64,000 nucleotides of DNA from Bin80 sp965261255 (GCA_965261255.1 CBDHCQ010000004.1:992001-1056000); one strand, 5' to 3'. Shown: positions 36,105 through 45,886, counted from the stretch's first letter. Notes: a model not told the origin generated them from the letters alone. Numbers and translations are program-made.

Positions 36105-37523
36105 TCAGATATTGATGGATTGCCCTAGTGCGTCCCGGGTAGCCTCCATGACTGCTTCCGAGAGCGTTGGATGTGGATGTACTGCGTCCAGGATTTCATG
36201 GTAGGTGGTCTCCAGTGTCCGGGCGGTCACGGCCTCCGCGATGAGCTCTGTAGCATCCTGTCCAATGACATGGCAACCCAGGAATTCCCCGTACTTCGCG
36301 TCATAGATGACCTTTACGAATCCGTCCGTGTGTCCGGCTGCCGAAGCTTTACCTGAAGCAGAGAATGGAAACTTACCAACCTTGATGTCCAATCCTTCTT
36401 CACGCGCCTTGGCCTCAGTATATCCCACTGAAGCAATCTGGGGTTGGCAGTAGGTGCATCCGGGAATATTTCCCTTATCCAGTGCATGCACACTTTGTCC
36501 GGCAATTTTTTCGACACAAATAATGCCTTCGTGACTGGCTTTGTGCGCTAGCCACGGCGGGCCCGCTACATCGCCGATCGCATAAACGCCCCGAACCCGG
36601 GTACGGGAGAATTCGTCAGTCTTGATGAAGCCACGCTCAGTTTCTATGCCAACGCTTTCCAAGCCCAAATTCTCGATGTTTCCGGTAATCCCGACCGAGC
36701 TAAGAACCTGATCAACTTCTACTACCTCACTCTTCCGGGCAGTCTTCAGGTGCACTTTCAGGGCATCGCCACCTTCTTCTACACGCGTTACGCTAGCGCT
36801 GGTACGAACCTTGATGCCGGCTTTTTTGAATGAGCGCGCCAGTTGCTTGGATACATCCTCGTCCTCAATAGGCACGATACGATCTAGGAGTTCCACCAAG
36901 TGGACCTGTGTACCCATGTGATGATAGAAGTAGGCAAATTCCACTCCGATAGCACCAGCACCGGCAATCAGGAGGCGGTTGGGTCGTGTTTCCTGCAGCA
37001 ATGCCCCCCTGTAATCAATAATGTTTTTTCCATCAATCGGTAAAGGGGGGATTTCTCTTGCACGGGCCCCTGTTGCGAGGATGATGTGTTTTGCCCGAAG
37101 TGTGCGCTTGGTTCCTATTCGTTTGTCATCCATATTGACGGATGGTGTGACGGCTAATGCACCGCCTCCCGTCAGTTTTGCATGTCCGAAAACAACCTCA
37201 ATGCCATTTTTCTTCATGAGGTATTGCACGCCAGAGTTCATTTTCGCAGCGACCTTCCTACTTCGCTGAACAACGCTTGGAAAATCCGCCGTAATCTCTC
37301 CCTCAAGCTTTAAACCGTAGTCAGACAAGTGGTTGGCGTAAGAAGCCACTTCTGCGCTTTTCAGAAGTGCTTTGGTGGGGATACAGCCTACGTTCAGGCA
37401 TACCCCTCCAAGTTTGTCTTTCTCGACGACAGCCGTTTTGAATCCGAGTTGCGTAGCACGTATAGCCGTTTCGTATCCGCCGGGGCCTGTCCCGACAACA
37501 ATGACATCAAAAGTATCTGCCAT
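36105..37523 (-). CDS. lpd: Dihydrolipoyl dehydrogenase (E3)
   Basis: 472 residues, full length. FAD-binding GTGPGGYETA at 11-20; redox disulfide C42/C47 in GGVCLNVGCIPTK; second Rossmann motif LIAGAGAIGVEFA; AIGDVAG; and the C-terminal catalytic pair H451/E456 (HPHPTLSEA). It reoxidises lipoamide of 2-oxoacid dehydrogenase or glycine-cleavage complexes using NAD+. No E1/E2 gene is nearby, so which complex it serves is open. Confidence 0.96.
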   Translation of the reverse strand: MADTFDVIVVGTGPGGYETAIRATQLGFKTAVVEKDKLGGVCLNVGCIPTKALLKSAEVASYANHLSDYGLKLEGEITADFPSVVQRSRKVAAKMNSGVQYLMKKNGIEVVFGHAKLTGGGALAVTPSVNMDDKRIGTKRTLRAKHIILATGARAREIPPLPIDGKNIIDYRGALLQETRPNRLLIAGAGAIGVEFAYFYHHMGTQVHLVELLDRIVPIEDEDVSKQLARSFKKAGIKVRTSASVTRVEEGGDALKVHLKTARKSEVVEVDQVLSSVGITGNIENLGLESVGIETERGFIKTDEFSRTRVRGVYAIGDVAGPPWLAHKASHEGIICVEKIAGQSVHALDKGNIPGCTYCQPQIASVGYTEAKAREEGLDIKVGKFPFSASGKASAAGHTDGFVKVIYDAKYGEFLGCHVIGQDATELIAEAVTARTLETTYHEILDAVHPHPTLSEAVMEATRDALGQSINI

Positions 37524-37571
37524 GATTTATCAAGGTTGAAAGAGTGGTTTAAGATACAAGTCGCGCGCCGA

Positions 37572-38330
37572 TTATCGTTCAGGAAGCGATATACGGCTTA
37601 CCCCGTCGGGGAGGTTCAGTGACATTGAAACGATGGGCTCGTCGATCTGGATCGAACGATAATGCAGTATGGCGTTTGTTTCCGAAGCTGGACTACGGTA
37701 GACTACACGCCGCGGGAACTGCATCTTCCCAACGGTAAAAAAATCGCTAAAGTGCAATGATTCGATAAGCTCGTCGGTCGTATCCCGCTGCTCCACATGA
37801 ATAACGCGCCAGAGTCCAGGATCAATGGTATATGCTCTATTCTGGAGTGTGTCCCTGAGGACGAGCCGATCCGGCATTTGCTCCAACTGCAAGTGTAGTT
37901 GTCGTGTGGGGCGTACCAGGCCAAGCATATTCTCAATTGCGTTCTGGACCGTAAATATTGCTGGTATGGCCGGATAATTACTGTCTGCGGTGTGCAGTGA
38001 TTGTTTTAAACGATCATAGAAAAAGATACTGTCCTGAGTTACCAGAGCCCTTCCGACCTCAATGCCCAGACCGCGAACAGTGAACGCCATCAAAAGGGAA
38101 TCTCCACGCCGGTGTGAAATATCGGCCACAATCGCCCCGGAGTGGATTGGCGAATCCATGGAAAGCTGACCTTGTGCCTTGATGGAGGTCGGGACAGGGT
38201 GTGCCCAGATACTGTCAAGGACAGTTGCCGCCTCATATAGGTTCGGGACATTGACCGGATCTACGACCGAGGTGCGTGTACCGGCACACCCTGCGGCAAC
38301 TAGTGCACAGATTAAGGCAATCTTTCTCAT
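37572..38330 (-). CDS. DUF4292 (LolA/LolB-like) lipoprotein
   Basis: 252 residues from the ATG at 38330, which gives a lipobox VAAGC (Cys15) and an ATGA overlap with the nadK stop; the frame extends 9 codons upstream. The mature part has the DUF4292 half-barrel pattern (IKAQGQLSMDSPIHSGAIVADISHRRGDSLLM, VTQDSIFFYDRL). Relatives are outer-membrane-type lipoproteins of Bacteroidota with unknown role, possibly lipid or lipoprotein handling. Translation is coupled to nadK. Confidence 0.8.
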   Translation of the reverse strand: MRKIALICALVAAGCAGTRTSVVDPVNVPNLYEAATVLDSIWAHPVPTSIKAQGQLSMDSPIHSGAIVADISHRRGDSLLMAFTVRGLGIEVGRALVTQDSIFFYDRLKQSLHTADSNYPAIPAIFTVQNAIENMLGLVRPTRQLHLQLEQMPDRLVLRDTLQNRAYTIDPGLWRVIHVEQRDTTDELIESLHFSDFFTVGKMQFPRRVVYRSPASETNAILHYRSIQIDEPIVSMSLNLPDGVSRISLPER

Positions 38331-39208
38331 ACGAGCATCTGTGGTCCCATCCCCCACGAAAGTTTCGATCGCAAAGTGCTGAAATAGTGCATGTTCTCGA
38401 GCCTGATCAGCCGGATTGGATGATTAGCTCGACGTACGGTATAGGGGGTTTTCTTTCCGGCAATCGTGTGCGTCCGCCCATCCAAAGCAATGGTGCAGTC
38501 CGAGGAAACCGCAGCCAACTGGATGGTCAGCACTGCCTGTGCAGGCAACACGATCGGACGGACCGTTAGGCTGTGCGGAGCCACGGGACTGACAATCACC
38601 ACGTTACTGCCCGGCATCACAATTGGGCCGCCAACCGCCAGCGAGTAGGCCGTTGATCCAGTTGGTGTGGCGATGATCAAGCCATCTCCCCAGTAACGGT
38701 TCAGCCGGGTAGCATCTACCTGGATATCTATAGCCGCAAGCCCACCCGCAGGTTTGCGAGTAATTACGATGTCGTTGAGTGCCAGACCTGTGTGGGGACC
38801 AGACAAATCTAGGACCATCCGCTCTTCAATCGTATATCGTCCTTCCTCCATGAGCCGCATAGCTTTTTGGAGCTTGCTGGCCTCGACATCAGCCAGAAAG
38901 CCAAGGCGACCAATATTTACCCCGAGAATGGGGATACCGGATGTCCCGACTTCAAAGGCCGTGTGCAGCAGCGTTCCATCACCTCCGATCGACAGGATGA
39001 CATCGCTCTTTTGTGTAAGTTTGTCTATAGAGATTTTTTCTGCATATTCAGGCGTGATCATCGAGCGCTTCAGTAGGCCATCCACAATGGAATCGTGAAA
39101 CCGACAGATAATATTCATGTTGTCCATCCAGTTTTTCAACTGTTGGACTAGTGGCCAAAGTTCATCTTTGGCCGTATTTCCGGTAATGCCATAGATCAGC
39201 CGTTCCAT
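38327..39208 (-). CDS. nadK: NAD kinase
   Basis: 293 residues. The GGDGT motif is at 75-79 (ILSIGGDGTLL); a second conserved block is TPTGSTAYSLAVGGPI. It phosphorylates NAD to NADP. It diverges from the FAD oxidoreductase gene across 71 bp and is followed by the DUF4292 lipoprotein in the same unit. Confidence 0.95.
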   Translation of the reverse strand: MERLIYGITGNTAKDELWPLVQQLKNWMDNMNIICRFHDSIVDGLLKRSMITPEYAEKISIDKLTQKSDVILSIGGDGTLLHTAFEVGTSGIPILGVNIGRLGFLADVEASKLQKAMRLMEEGRYTIEERMVLDLSGPHTGLALNDIVITRKPAGGLAAIDIQVDATRLNRYWGDGLIIATPTGSTAYSLAVGGPIVMPGSNVVIVSPVAPHSLTVRPIVLPAQAVLTIQLAAVSSDCTIALDGRTHTIAGKKTPYTVRRANHPIRLIRLENMHYFSTLRSKLSWGMGPQMLV

Positions 39209-39279
39209 TGATCAATACGCACTTGAGTGGCTAATCTTTAACGAGATTGGTGTAACTTTCGTTTTGGGTGTACAAGATC

Positions 39280-40542
39280 ATGTCCCAACATATAGTCATT
39301 ATTGGCAATGGAGTTGCGGGAATTACTGCGGCACGGTTCGTACGCAAGTTAAGTGCCCATCGCATTACGGTGGTTTCCAGTGAGACTGATCACTTTTACG
39401 CTCGAACCGCTCTGATGTACATCTACATGGGGCATATGCGGTACCAGGAGACCAAACCGTACGAAGATCATTTTTGGACACAAAACAATATAGACCTTGT
39501 TCGCGGGTATGCTACCCAGATTGATACGCAGAGCAAGGTCGTTCGGATTGCTGATGGTGTAGACATTGCCTACGATGCGCTTCTACTAGCCACCGGATCG
39601 AAGTCCAATCTATTTGGCTGGCCTGGTCAGGATCTGCCGGGCGTACAGGGTCTTTACGGGATGCAGGACCTTGCTCTAATGGAACGCAATACGCGCGGTA
39701 TCAGTCGTGGAGTTGTGGTTGGAGGAGGGCTGATCGGCATAGAGATGGCCGAAATGCTCCATGCCCGACATACTCCTGTGACATTCCTGGTGCGGGAGAA
39801 AAGTTATATGGATTACCTGTTTCCAGAGGAAGAGTCCGCGCTGATTAATGATGAGATTGTAGCACATGGGATAGATTTGAGGCTCGGGACAGAACTCAAG
39901 TCGATCATTGGCCCGGATCGTGCCTCTGCTGTTGAAACCAATCTTGGTGACCGTATAGACTGCCAGTTTGTCGGCCTGACGGCGGGTGTGCATCCGAACA
40001 CCGATATAGCTCGGGCTTCGGGGATCCACACCAATAAGGGCATTCTGGTCAATGAGTTCTTTGAAACCAGTGTACCGGATGTCTATGCTGCCGGCGATTG
40101 CGCTGAATTCAATGCGGATGGGATTGGTAGCCGGAGAGTCGAGCAACTTTGGTACACCGGCCGCGCTCATGGAAAGACCGTTGCTTATACACTGTGTGGG
40201 CATAGGAGGCCTTATCGGCGGGGAGTCTTTTATAATTCGGCAAAATTTTTCACTGTAGAGTATCAGACCTACGGAGACGTACCTGCCCAGCCCGGTCCAC
40301 ACATTCGGTCACAACTGTTTCGGCAGGGGCGTGCGCTTTTGCGTGTCAACAGTGATCGCAAGACGGGCCAGGTGCTGGGGTTCAACGCAATGGGTTTGCG
40401 TCTGAGGCAGGATCAATGCGAAGCATGGATTCGCAGTCGTACTCCCGTGGACCAAGTACTTAAATCCCTTGCAAAAGCCCGGTTTGATTCCGAATTTCAA
40501 TCAAGAAGGGTTTATAGCCGGGCTGCCGCTAATTCAGACTGA
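39280..40542 (+). CDS. FAD-dependent pyridine-nucleotide-disulfide-type oxidoreductase
   Basis: 420 residues from the ATG at 39280; a GTG 4 codons earlier is less likely because MSQHIVIIGNGVAGI puts the FAD-binding strand at the very N-terminus. The FAD motif GNGVAGITAARF, the ATG motif LLLATGSKS, an NAD(P)-binding VVGGGLIGIEMAEML and the FAD contact YAAGDCAEF are all visible. No redox CxxxxC is present, so it is closer to rubredoxin/ferredoxin reductase-like or NirB-like proteins. It is 9 bp upstream of a membrane 4Fe-4S protein, its likely electron partner. Confidence 0.88.
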   Translation: MSQHIVIIGNGVAGITAARFVRKLSAHRITVVSSETDHFYARTALMYIYMGHMRYQETKPYEDHFWTQNNIDLVRGYATQIDTQSKVVRIADGVDIAYDALLLATGSKSNLFGWPGQDLPGVQGLYGMQDLALMERNTRGISRGVVVGGGLIGIEMAEMLHARHTPVTFLVREKSYMDYLFPEEESALINDEIVAHGIDLRLGTELKSIIGPDRASAVETNLGDRIDCQFVGLTAGVHPNTDIARASGIHTNKGILVNEFFETSVPDVYAAGDCAEFNADGIGSRRVEQLWYTGRAHGKTVAYTLCGHRRPYRRGVFYNSAKFFTVEYQTYGDVPAQPGPHIRSQLFRQGRALLRVNSDRKTGQVLGFNAMGLRLRQDQCEAWIRSRTPVDQVLKSLAKARFDSEFQSRRVYSRAAANSD

Positions 40543-40551
40543 GTAATTGCT

Positions 40552-41988
40552 ATGGAATCTCACGCTAGTTTGCAGCTCACAACTCCAGGATCCAGGTATT
40601 CTGCACGCCAGAAAACAGGCCTGGCATTGGTTGGCGTGGGAATATTGGCCCTTCTGGTGATGCTTGTCGGGGACGGTACACTCAACCCTGCGCTTACGAT
40701 GGGGGTTGCACTGGCCGGTTTTCTGCTGGGTAGCGGTCTGCTCTTTGCGGGCTTGCTGCAACGGGCACCCGGGGTAAATAACAATGGTATATGGTTTTCT
40801 GGTGCGACCGCCCGGGGGATGGCCGGATGGATCATGGCAATCGTGTTCACCGGGTTCTATATCATCCTCTACTGGACCCCTTCAAACCTTGAGCAGCTTG
40901 TGCGCGGTACGGATGCACTGAGTTCCGCACTCCGCGGCAGGCCTGCGGATCAGTGGTTTCTGTATGGATTGTTTTATACGCTTGCGATTCTGATCATGGG
41001 CGCCCGTATGCTTATCAAGTACCGGGACAACAAGTATCAGATACTCAGGACAATCTCGGTGATGTTCTTTCAGTTAGGCCTGGCTTTCATTCTGCCGAGT
41101 CTGATGCTGCTCCTGAATGAGCCCGAGTTTTATTTCAGTTACTTCTGGCCGCTGAAGTATGACTATCTATGGCCATCCACCTTTAGCTCTTTGACCCAAG
41201 GGCCCGGACTGGGCATATTCTTGCTATTCTGGACGGCGGTAATGACTTTTGTTGCCACCCCAATCCTGACCTATTTCTTTGGTAAGCGGTGGTACTGTTC
41301 CTGGGTTTGTGGTTGTGGTGGACTGGCAGAGACCGCGGGGGACCCCTTCCGTCACCTTTCGGATAAGTCTGTAAAGGCTTGGAAAGTGGAGCGGTGGATG
41401 GTTCACAGTGTGCTGGTATTTGTTATTGTTACGACCCTGGTGCTCTGGATTAACAGTTGGACGGGAGGAGGCCTATTAGGTGGGCTGTCTCAGGAGTTTT
41501 CTAGTCTGTATGGTTTCTTCATCGGGTTGATTTTTGCAGGCGTTATTGGAGTCGGATTTTATCCGATTATGGGTTCCCGTGTGTGGTGTCGTTTTGGTTG
41601 CCCAATGGCTGCAATTCTAGGAATATTGCAAAAATACTTATCCAGGTTCAGGATAACGACCAATGGCGGACAGTGTATCTCGTGTGGTAACTGCTCAACC
41701 TATTGCGAAATGGGTATTGATGTGCGGTGGTATGCACAACGAGGACAGAATATCGTGAGGGCCTCGTGTGTGGGGTGCGGTATGTGTGCGACCGTGTGTC
41801 CGCGTGGTGTCCTTCGCCTTGAGAATGGTTCAATGAAAGCCCGATACAACGGTCCGGTGTTGGTCCATCACGATGATGTATCTGTGCAGTTGGATGAGGC
41901 ATGGCAGCGTGAACGCCCACTCATGCCGTCAGTACAGGAGGATCTCCCCATTCTGACCGACGAGGACCTGGGAACCTCTCCCGTTTAG
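40552..41988 (+). CDS. Membrane-bound 4Fe-4S protein (NapH/CcoG-like)
   Basis: 478 residues. About six hydrophobic segments occupy the first ~350 residues. Two Cys-rich loops, WYCSWVCGCGG and VWCRFGCPMA, resemble those of NapH/MauN/CcoG-type proteins. Two [4Fe-4S] ferredoxin sites follow: CISCGNCSTYCEMG and CVGCGMCATVCPRG. It should pass electrons through the membrane, fed by the upstream FAD enzyme; the final acceptor is unknown. A role in cytochrome oxidase assembly (CcoG-like) is possible but the flanking genes do not support it. Confidence 0.82.
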   Translation: MESHASLQLTTPGSRYSARQKTGLALVGVGILALLVMLVGDGTLNPALTMGVALAGFLLGSGLLFAGLLQRAPGVNNNGIWFSGATARGMAGWIMAIVFTGFYIILYWTPSNLEQLVRGTDALSSALRGRPADQWFLYGLFYTLAILIMGARMLIKYRDNKYQILRTISVMFFQLGLAFILPSLMLLLNEPEFYFSYFWPLKYDYLWPSTFSSLTQGPGLGIFLLFWTAVMTFVATPILTYFFGKRWYCSWVCGCGGLAETAGDPFRHLSDKSVKAWKVERWMVHSVLVFVIVTTLVLWINSWTGGGLLGGLSQEFSSLYGFFIGLIFAGVIGVGFYPIMGSRVWCRFGCPMAAILGILQKYLSRFRITTNGGQCISCGNCSTYCEMGIDVRWYAQRGQNIVRASCVGCGMCATVCPRGVLRLENGSMKARYNGPVLVHHDDVSVQLDEAWQRERPLMPSVQEDLPILTDEDLGTSPV

Positions 41989-42003
41989 TAGTGGACGGAG
42001 AAC

Positions 42004-42954
42004 GTGACTGAGAAGAGACAAAGCTTTGGTCTGGTGAAATTTCTGAACCTTGAACGTCCGACGTGGCAGGCGGATGTACGATTTCGTGGGCGCTCCCGTC
42101 TTATTGCCTGTGCGGTACTTGAAACAGATTCTGGACTGATACTAGTTGATCCCGGTCCGACAAGCACGTTAAAAACACTTGAGCGTGCATTGACCCCGTT
42201 AGGCGGGTTGCGGGCGGTAAACGATGTGGTATTGACGCATATTCACCTGGATCATGCGGGTTGTGTCGGGCAGTTAGTGGCAAACCTGCCTGAGGTAATG
42301 GTTCATGTGCATCCAATCGGAGCACGGCATTTGATCAACCCCGAACGGTTGATCCGAAGTGCGACCCGGATATATGAGGAGCGAATGGGGCAGTTGTGGG
42401 GAGCGATCCTGCCGGTCCCGGCTAGTCAAGTATGTGCCGTAGCGGACGGTACGCGTTTGCAAGTAGGCGGGAGAACACTGCGGGCATGCTATACACCCGG
42501 ACATGCATCTCACCATACTGTCTGGTTTGACGATGCAGCAGGCGTGGTATTTGCTGGTGATGCGGCCGGGATGCGAATTGAAGGAGCAGATCACATTATC
42601 CCGGTGGCTCCACCACCAGATATAGATCTGATCGCATGGGAAGAGACACTTTCAAAGCTGGAAACAGAGAGCCCCAAGCGACTTTTCTTGACGCACTTTG
42701 GTCTGATCAACGATGTGAAAGCACATTTGCACCGGATGCGTGAGCGGCTGCGCGCGTGGAGTGATGCGGTACGACAGTCACTGGATGATGATTACGAATC
42801 GGATGCCGCACGCGCGGCAGACTTTCATGAATCGGAAATGACACATATGAACGCTTCGGTAGATCTTGCTGACCAGGAGCCTTATGGTTACATGGGGCAG
42901 CCGCGCGAGAGTTGGTATGGTCTTGCACGTTACTGGCGCAAGAAACTGTCCTGA
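42004..42954 (+). CDS. Metallo-beta-lactamase-fold hydrolase
   Basis: 316 residues, GTG start. Metal ligands H79/H81/D83/H84 in THIHLDHAG, then PGHASHHT and VFAGDAAG, give a binuclear-zinc site. LFLTHFG near residue 238 supplies the last histidine. The substrate is unknown. It lies 15 bp after the 4Fe-4S membrane protein, so the three genes from 39280 form one unit; a detoxifying or thioester-cleaving role in the same process is inference. Confidence 0.87.
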   Translation: MTEKRQSFGLVKFLNLERPTWQADVRFRGRSRLIACAVLETDSGLILVDPGPTSTLKTLERALTPLGGLRAVNDVVLTHIHLDHAGCVGQLVANLPEVMVHVHPIGARHLINPERLIRSATRIYEERMGQLWGAILPVPASQVCAVADGTRLQVGGRTLRACYTPGHASHHTVWFDDAAGVVFAGDAAGMRIEGADHIIPVAPPPDIDLIAWEETLSKLETESPKRLFLTHFGLINDVKAHLHRMRERLRAWSDAVRQSLDDDYESDAARAADFHESEMTHMNASVDLADQEPYGYMGQPRESWYGLARYWRKKLS

Positions 42955-43057
42955 TTGGGTTAGCGGTAGAATTTTGGATGTATGCGTATAAGGGTCGCCG
43001 GCATAGCTTCCCGCAATGAAATAGAGGGCGCCGGTAACAAACAACATCTTAGAAACA

Positions 43058-43531
43058 ATGAAAAGAATCTGGAAGCAGGAACCTACCCTGGAACAACTCA
43101 ATCGACGTGGCACAGGCACTATGGTCGAGCACTTGGGTATCAGGTTTACAGATCGCGGCCCTGATTATCTCAGCGCCTCCATGCCGGTTGATCATCGCAC
43201 GAATCAACCAATAGGGTTGCTGCACGGAGGTGCTTCGGTAGTGCTGGCAGAAACCGTTGGAAGTGTCGCGGGTGCGCTGTGTGTGGATTTACGCAAGCAA
43301 TATTGCGTTGGTCTTGAAGTTAATGCTAATCATTTGCGTGCGGCCCGTAGCGGTCAGGTTTTAGGGACTGCCCAGCCGTTACAATTGGGACGAAAAATCC
43401 AGGTCTGGCGAATTGATATTGTGGACGAACAGGGGCAGCAGATTACCGCCAGCCGTTTGACTTTGGCCATTCTGGACTGGGGAATCAATATACCGGTACA
43501 GGAGGATCGGCTTGCATGGCTTACGCAGTAA
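43058..43531 (+). CDS. Hotdog-fold acyl-CoA thioesterase (PaaI/MenI-like)
   Basis: 157 residues. The HGGASVVLAETVGSVAG helix carries the catalytic E65; GLEVNANHLRAA and GRKIQVWRIDI complete the YdiI/PaaI-type hotdog core. Closest in pattern to 1,4-dihydroxy-2-naphthoyl-CoA hydrolases of menaquinone synthesis, but no men genes are in the window. Its end overlaps the queE start by 16 bp. Confidence 0.85.
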   Translation: MKRIWKQEPTLEQLNRRGTGTMVEHLGIRFTDRGPDYLSASMPVDHRTNQPIGLLHGGASVVLAETVGSVAGALCVDLRKQYCVGLEVNANHLRAARSGQVLGTAQPLQLGRKIQVWRIDIVDEQGQQITASRLTLAILDWGINIPVQEDRLAWLTQ

Positions 43532-44157
43532 AGGAGATTTATTATACGCTTCAGGGGGAGGGCCATATGACCGGGCGCCCCGCGGTATTTTTGCGCTTTG
43601 CCGGCTGCAATCTGTGGAGCGGATACGAGCGGGACCGCTCCACCGCTGTGTGTAAATTTTGCGATACTGATTTTGTTGGCGTGGATGGGGTAGGAGGAGG
43701 GCGCTTTGCTACGCCGACAGAGCTGGCGAATGCTGTGTTTGCGGCCTGGCCAGGCCGCACAGCACCATATGCCAGACCTTATGTCGTCTGCACAGGAGGT
43801 GAGCCGCTACTGCAACTGGATGCAGATCTGATACAGGCACTTCAGTCCCGTGGGTTTGAGGTCGCCATAGAGACCAATGGTACACTTATTCCACCCCCGG
43901 GACTGGACTGGATCTGCGTAAGTCCCAAGGCAGACGCTCCTATAGTTCTTGTCGAAGGGAACGAGTTGAAACTGGTTTTCCCGCAGCCGGAGGCCATGCC
44001 GGTTCAGTTTGAAGCGCTTGCGTTTGATCATTTCTTCCTGCAACCAATGGATGGTCCAGAACTCGCCGACAATACGAAAGCCGCGTTGAATTACTGTCTA
44101 CAGAACCCGCAGTGGAGGCTCAGCGTTCAGACGCACAAAGTTTTGGGCATCCCTTGA
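43516..44157 (+). CDS. queE: 7-carboxy-7-deazaguanine synthase (radical SAM)
   Basis: 213 residues. Short radical-SAM core with the QueE-type cluster motif CX14CX2C (C31, C46, C49), TLQGEGHMTGRPAVFLR before it, and TGGEPLLQ and ETNGT as SAM/substrate loops. It makes the deazaguanine ring precursor of queuosine and other 7-deazapurines. No other que gene is present here. The start overlaps the thioesterase by 16 bp; the 3' end abuts the convergent aminotransferase stop. Confidence 0.93.
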   Translation: MAYAVKEIYYTLQGEGHMTGRPAVFLRFAGCNLWSGYERDRSTAVCKFCDTDFVGVDGVGGGRFATPTELANAVFAAWPGRTAPYARPYVVCTGGEPLLQLDADLIQALQSRGFEVAIETNGTLIPPPGLDWICVSPKADAPIVLVEGNELKLVFPQPEAMPVQFEALAFDHFFLQPMDGPELADNTKAALNYCLQNPQWRLSVQTHKVLGIP

Positions 44158-45063
44158 TTAGAAGGGCAGTGGTGTGCCTTCAGACTGGGTTTTCTGCCAA
44201 TAGGCGTCGCGCAGCTGTAGAGTCATGGGCCCGGGTTCCCCGCTGCCGATCACACGTCCATCCACCTCAAGCACTGGGGATAATTCCCCCATGGTTCCCG
44301 TGGTAAACATCTCGTCCGCGGTATACATTTCGGTCGTTGAGAGATTACGCTCGGTGGCTTGGATACCGAGATCTCCGGCTAGAATCAGCACTTTTGCCCG
44401 TGTGATACCATGCAGGCAGCTGTCTGCGTGAGGCGTAAGTAGCTGGCCATGCTTGACGAGAAATACATTCGTTGCGTTGGTTTCAGAAAGGTAGCCCTGT
44501 ATATCCAGCATCAATGCATCATCTACGCCAGCTAAGTTAGCCTGAATCTTGGCCAGTATGTTATTGACCAAGTTGTTATGATGAATCTTGGAGTCCAGGC
44601 ATTGCGGGGTATTACGGCGTACGGAAGAAGTAATGAGGCGAATACCGCTTTTTGCATAGACGGGTTTCTTCCATTCAGCCAATACAATCAGCGTCGGACC
44701 GTACACGTTTAGCCGCGGATCCATGCCGGAAGTTGTTTTTTCTCCACGGGTCAGGGTCAAACGAATATGCGTGTCATCCCGCATCCCATTGGCTTTCAGT
44801 GTAGCAAACAGGGCCTCCGTGATAAACTCGCGCGAGGGTACATCGGTGAAGCCCATTGCGTGTGCAGAGTCCATGAGCCGGTCCAGATGCGCATCTAGCT
44901 GAAAAATCCGACCGTCATATACGCGGAGACCTTCCCATACGGCATCTCCACCTTGGACAACGCTGTCAAATACAGATACTTTGGCTTCTGATCGGGGGAG
45001 CAAGCGATTCTTCACCCAGACGACGATGTTGTCGTTGCGACTATCTGGTATTGAGATGTGCAT
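44158..45063 (-). CDS. Class IV aminotransferase (branched-chain aminotransferase-like)
   Basis: 301 residues. PLP lysine K159 in LDSKIHHNNLVN; SETNATNVFLVK and TGTMGELSPV are the conserved cofactor-binding stretches of the IlvE/D-amino-acid-aminotransferase family. The N-terminus VSVFDSVVQGGDAVWEGLRVYDG matches BCAT-like members. Substrate preference between branched-chain and other amino acids cannot be fixed. It follows the sulfotransferase-like gene by 3 bp, so the two are a pair. Confidence 0.88.
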   Translation of the reverse strand: MHISIPDSRNDNIVVWVKNRLLPRSEAKVSVFDSVVQGGDAVWEGLRVYDGRIFQLDAHLDRLMDSAHAMGFTDVPSREFITEALFATLKANGMRDDTHIRLTLTRGEKTTSGMDPRLNVYGPTLIVLAEWKKPVYAKSGIRLITSSVRRNTPQCLDSKIHHNNLVNNILAKIQANLAGVDDALMLDIQGYLSETNATNVFLVKHGQLLTPHADSCLHGITRAKVLILAGDLGIQATERNLSTTEMYTADEMFTTGTMGELSPVLEVDGRVIGSGEPGPMTLQLRDAYWQKTQSEGTPLPF

Positions 45064-45066
45064 TTT

Positions 45067-45786
45067 TCAGGCCCTAATAACGTACTGGAATAAGTATTCG
45101 TAATGTGGAATGCATTCGTTAAGCAACGGACGCAGAAAAGACGGGAATGGGGCTGATTTATGCACATACGGAGCAAAACCTGTAGACTTATGAACTACAT
45201 GGTACCAATGCTTTGCCCAAACCCCATCTTCGGGCCTGGCCCCTTTGTCCCATTGCAGCATGGCAGGTTCAAAGGCTATCCCGAGACGTTGGCACAGGAG
45301 TCGCAGGACCTTTTCCGGGTTCATCAATATTTCACGTGCATCAAGCACGCACGGCGTCTGTCCCCGTGCAACAAGATAGTCGAAGACTTTCCGTTGTCTG
45401 GCCAATGCAGTGTCTGCAAGTGCAGGCTGCGGAACCTGGTTGATGAGTGAAGGCAGCATTTGCTCAGGATCCCGAATCAGGATAACGGTTGTCATTTGAT
45501 TCAGGAACCCCCAGTCAAGATCAACAAGATGATGTCCCATATTCTTGACAAAGAGTATGGGGTGGTCGCACGGGCCAAGTAGAGATTGCTGAACTACACG
45601 AGAGCCCATTGAATCCATACAGGCCAAAATATCAGCACGTCCAGGATGCTGCGCTCCGGTGACCTGCAAGTAGTGGGCATAGAGCGGCTCGTCTACCACA
45701 TGCGTATCAGAACGCTGAGCAAACGCATACATTAGTGCAGTAGACACATTCCTGGGACCGCTACATAGATTAATGCGTAAGGGCAT
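45067..45786 (-). CDS. Sulfotransferase-like P-loop protein
   Basis: 239 residues from the ATG at 45786. The frame continues 95 codons upstream into the promoter and the start of the divergent gene, but that part looks random. The N-terminus INLCSGPRNVSTALMYAFAQR is a PAPS-type P-loop; VILIRDPEQMLPSLINQV is the 3'-phosphate-binding stretch. A true sulfotransferase activity is unproven. The tight pairing with the class IV aminotransferase (3-bp gap) suggests a shared small-molecule pathway. Confidence 0.78.
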   Translation of the reverse strand: MPLRINLCSGPRNVSTALMYAFAQRSDTHVVDEPLYAHYLQVTGAQHPGRADILACMDSMGSRVVQQSLLGPCDHPILFVKNMGHHLVDLDWGFLNQMTTVILIRDPEQMLPSLINQVPQPALADTALARQRKVFDYLVARGQTPCVLDAREILMNPEKVLRLLCQRLGIAFEPAMLQWDKGARPEDGVWAKHWYHVVHKSTGFAPYVHKSAPFPSFLRPLLNECIPHYEYLFQYVIRA

Positions 45787-45886
45787 AGCGAAACGTTTCA
45801 GGTACGTAAAGTGCGCTAATTTATGGCATTTACGCAGAAAAATTAATGCTGGAGCTATTTGAAAGAAATACAATAGTTTACCGAAT

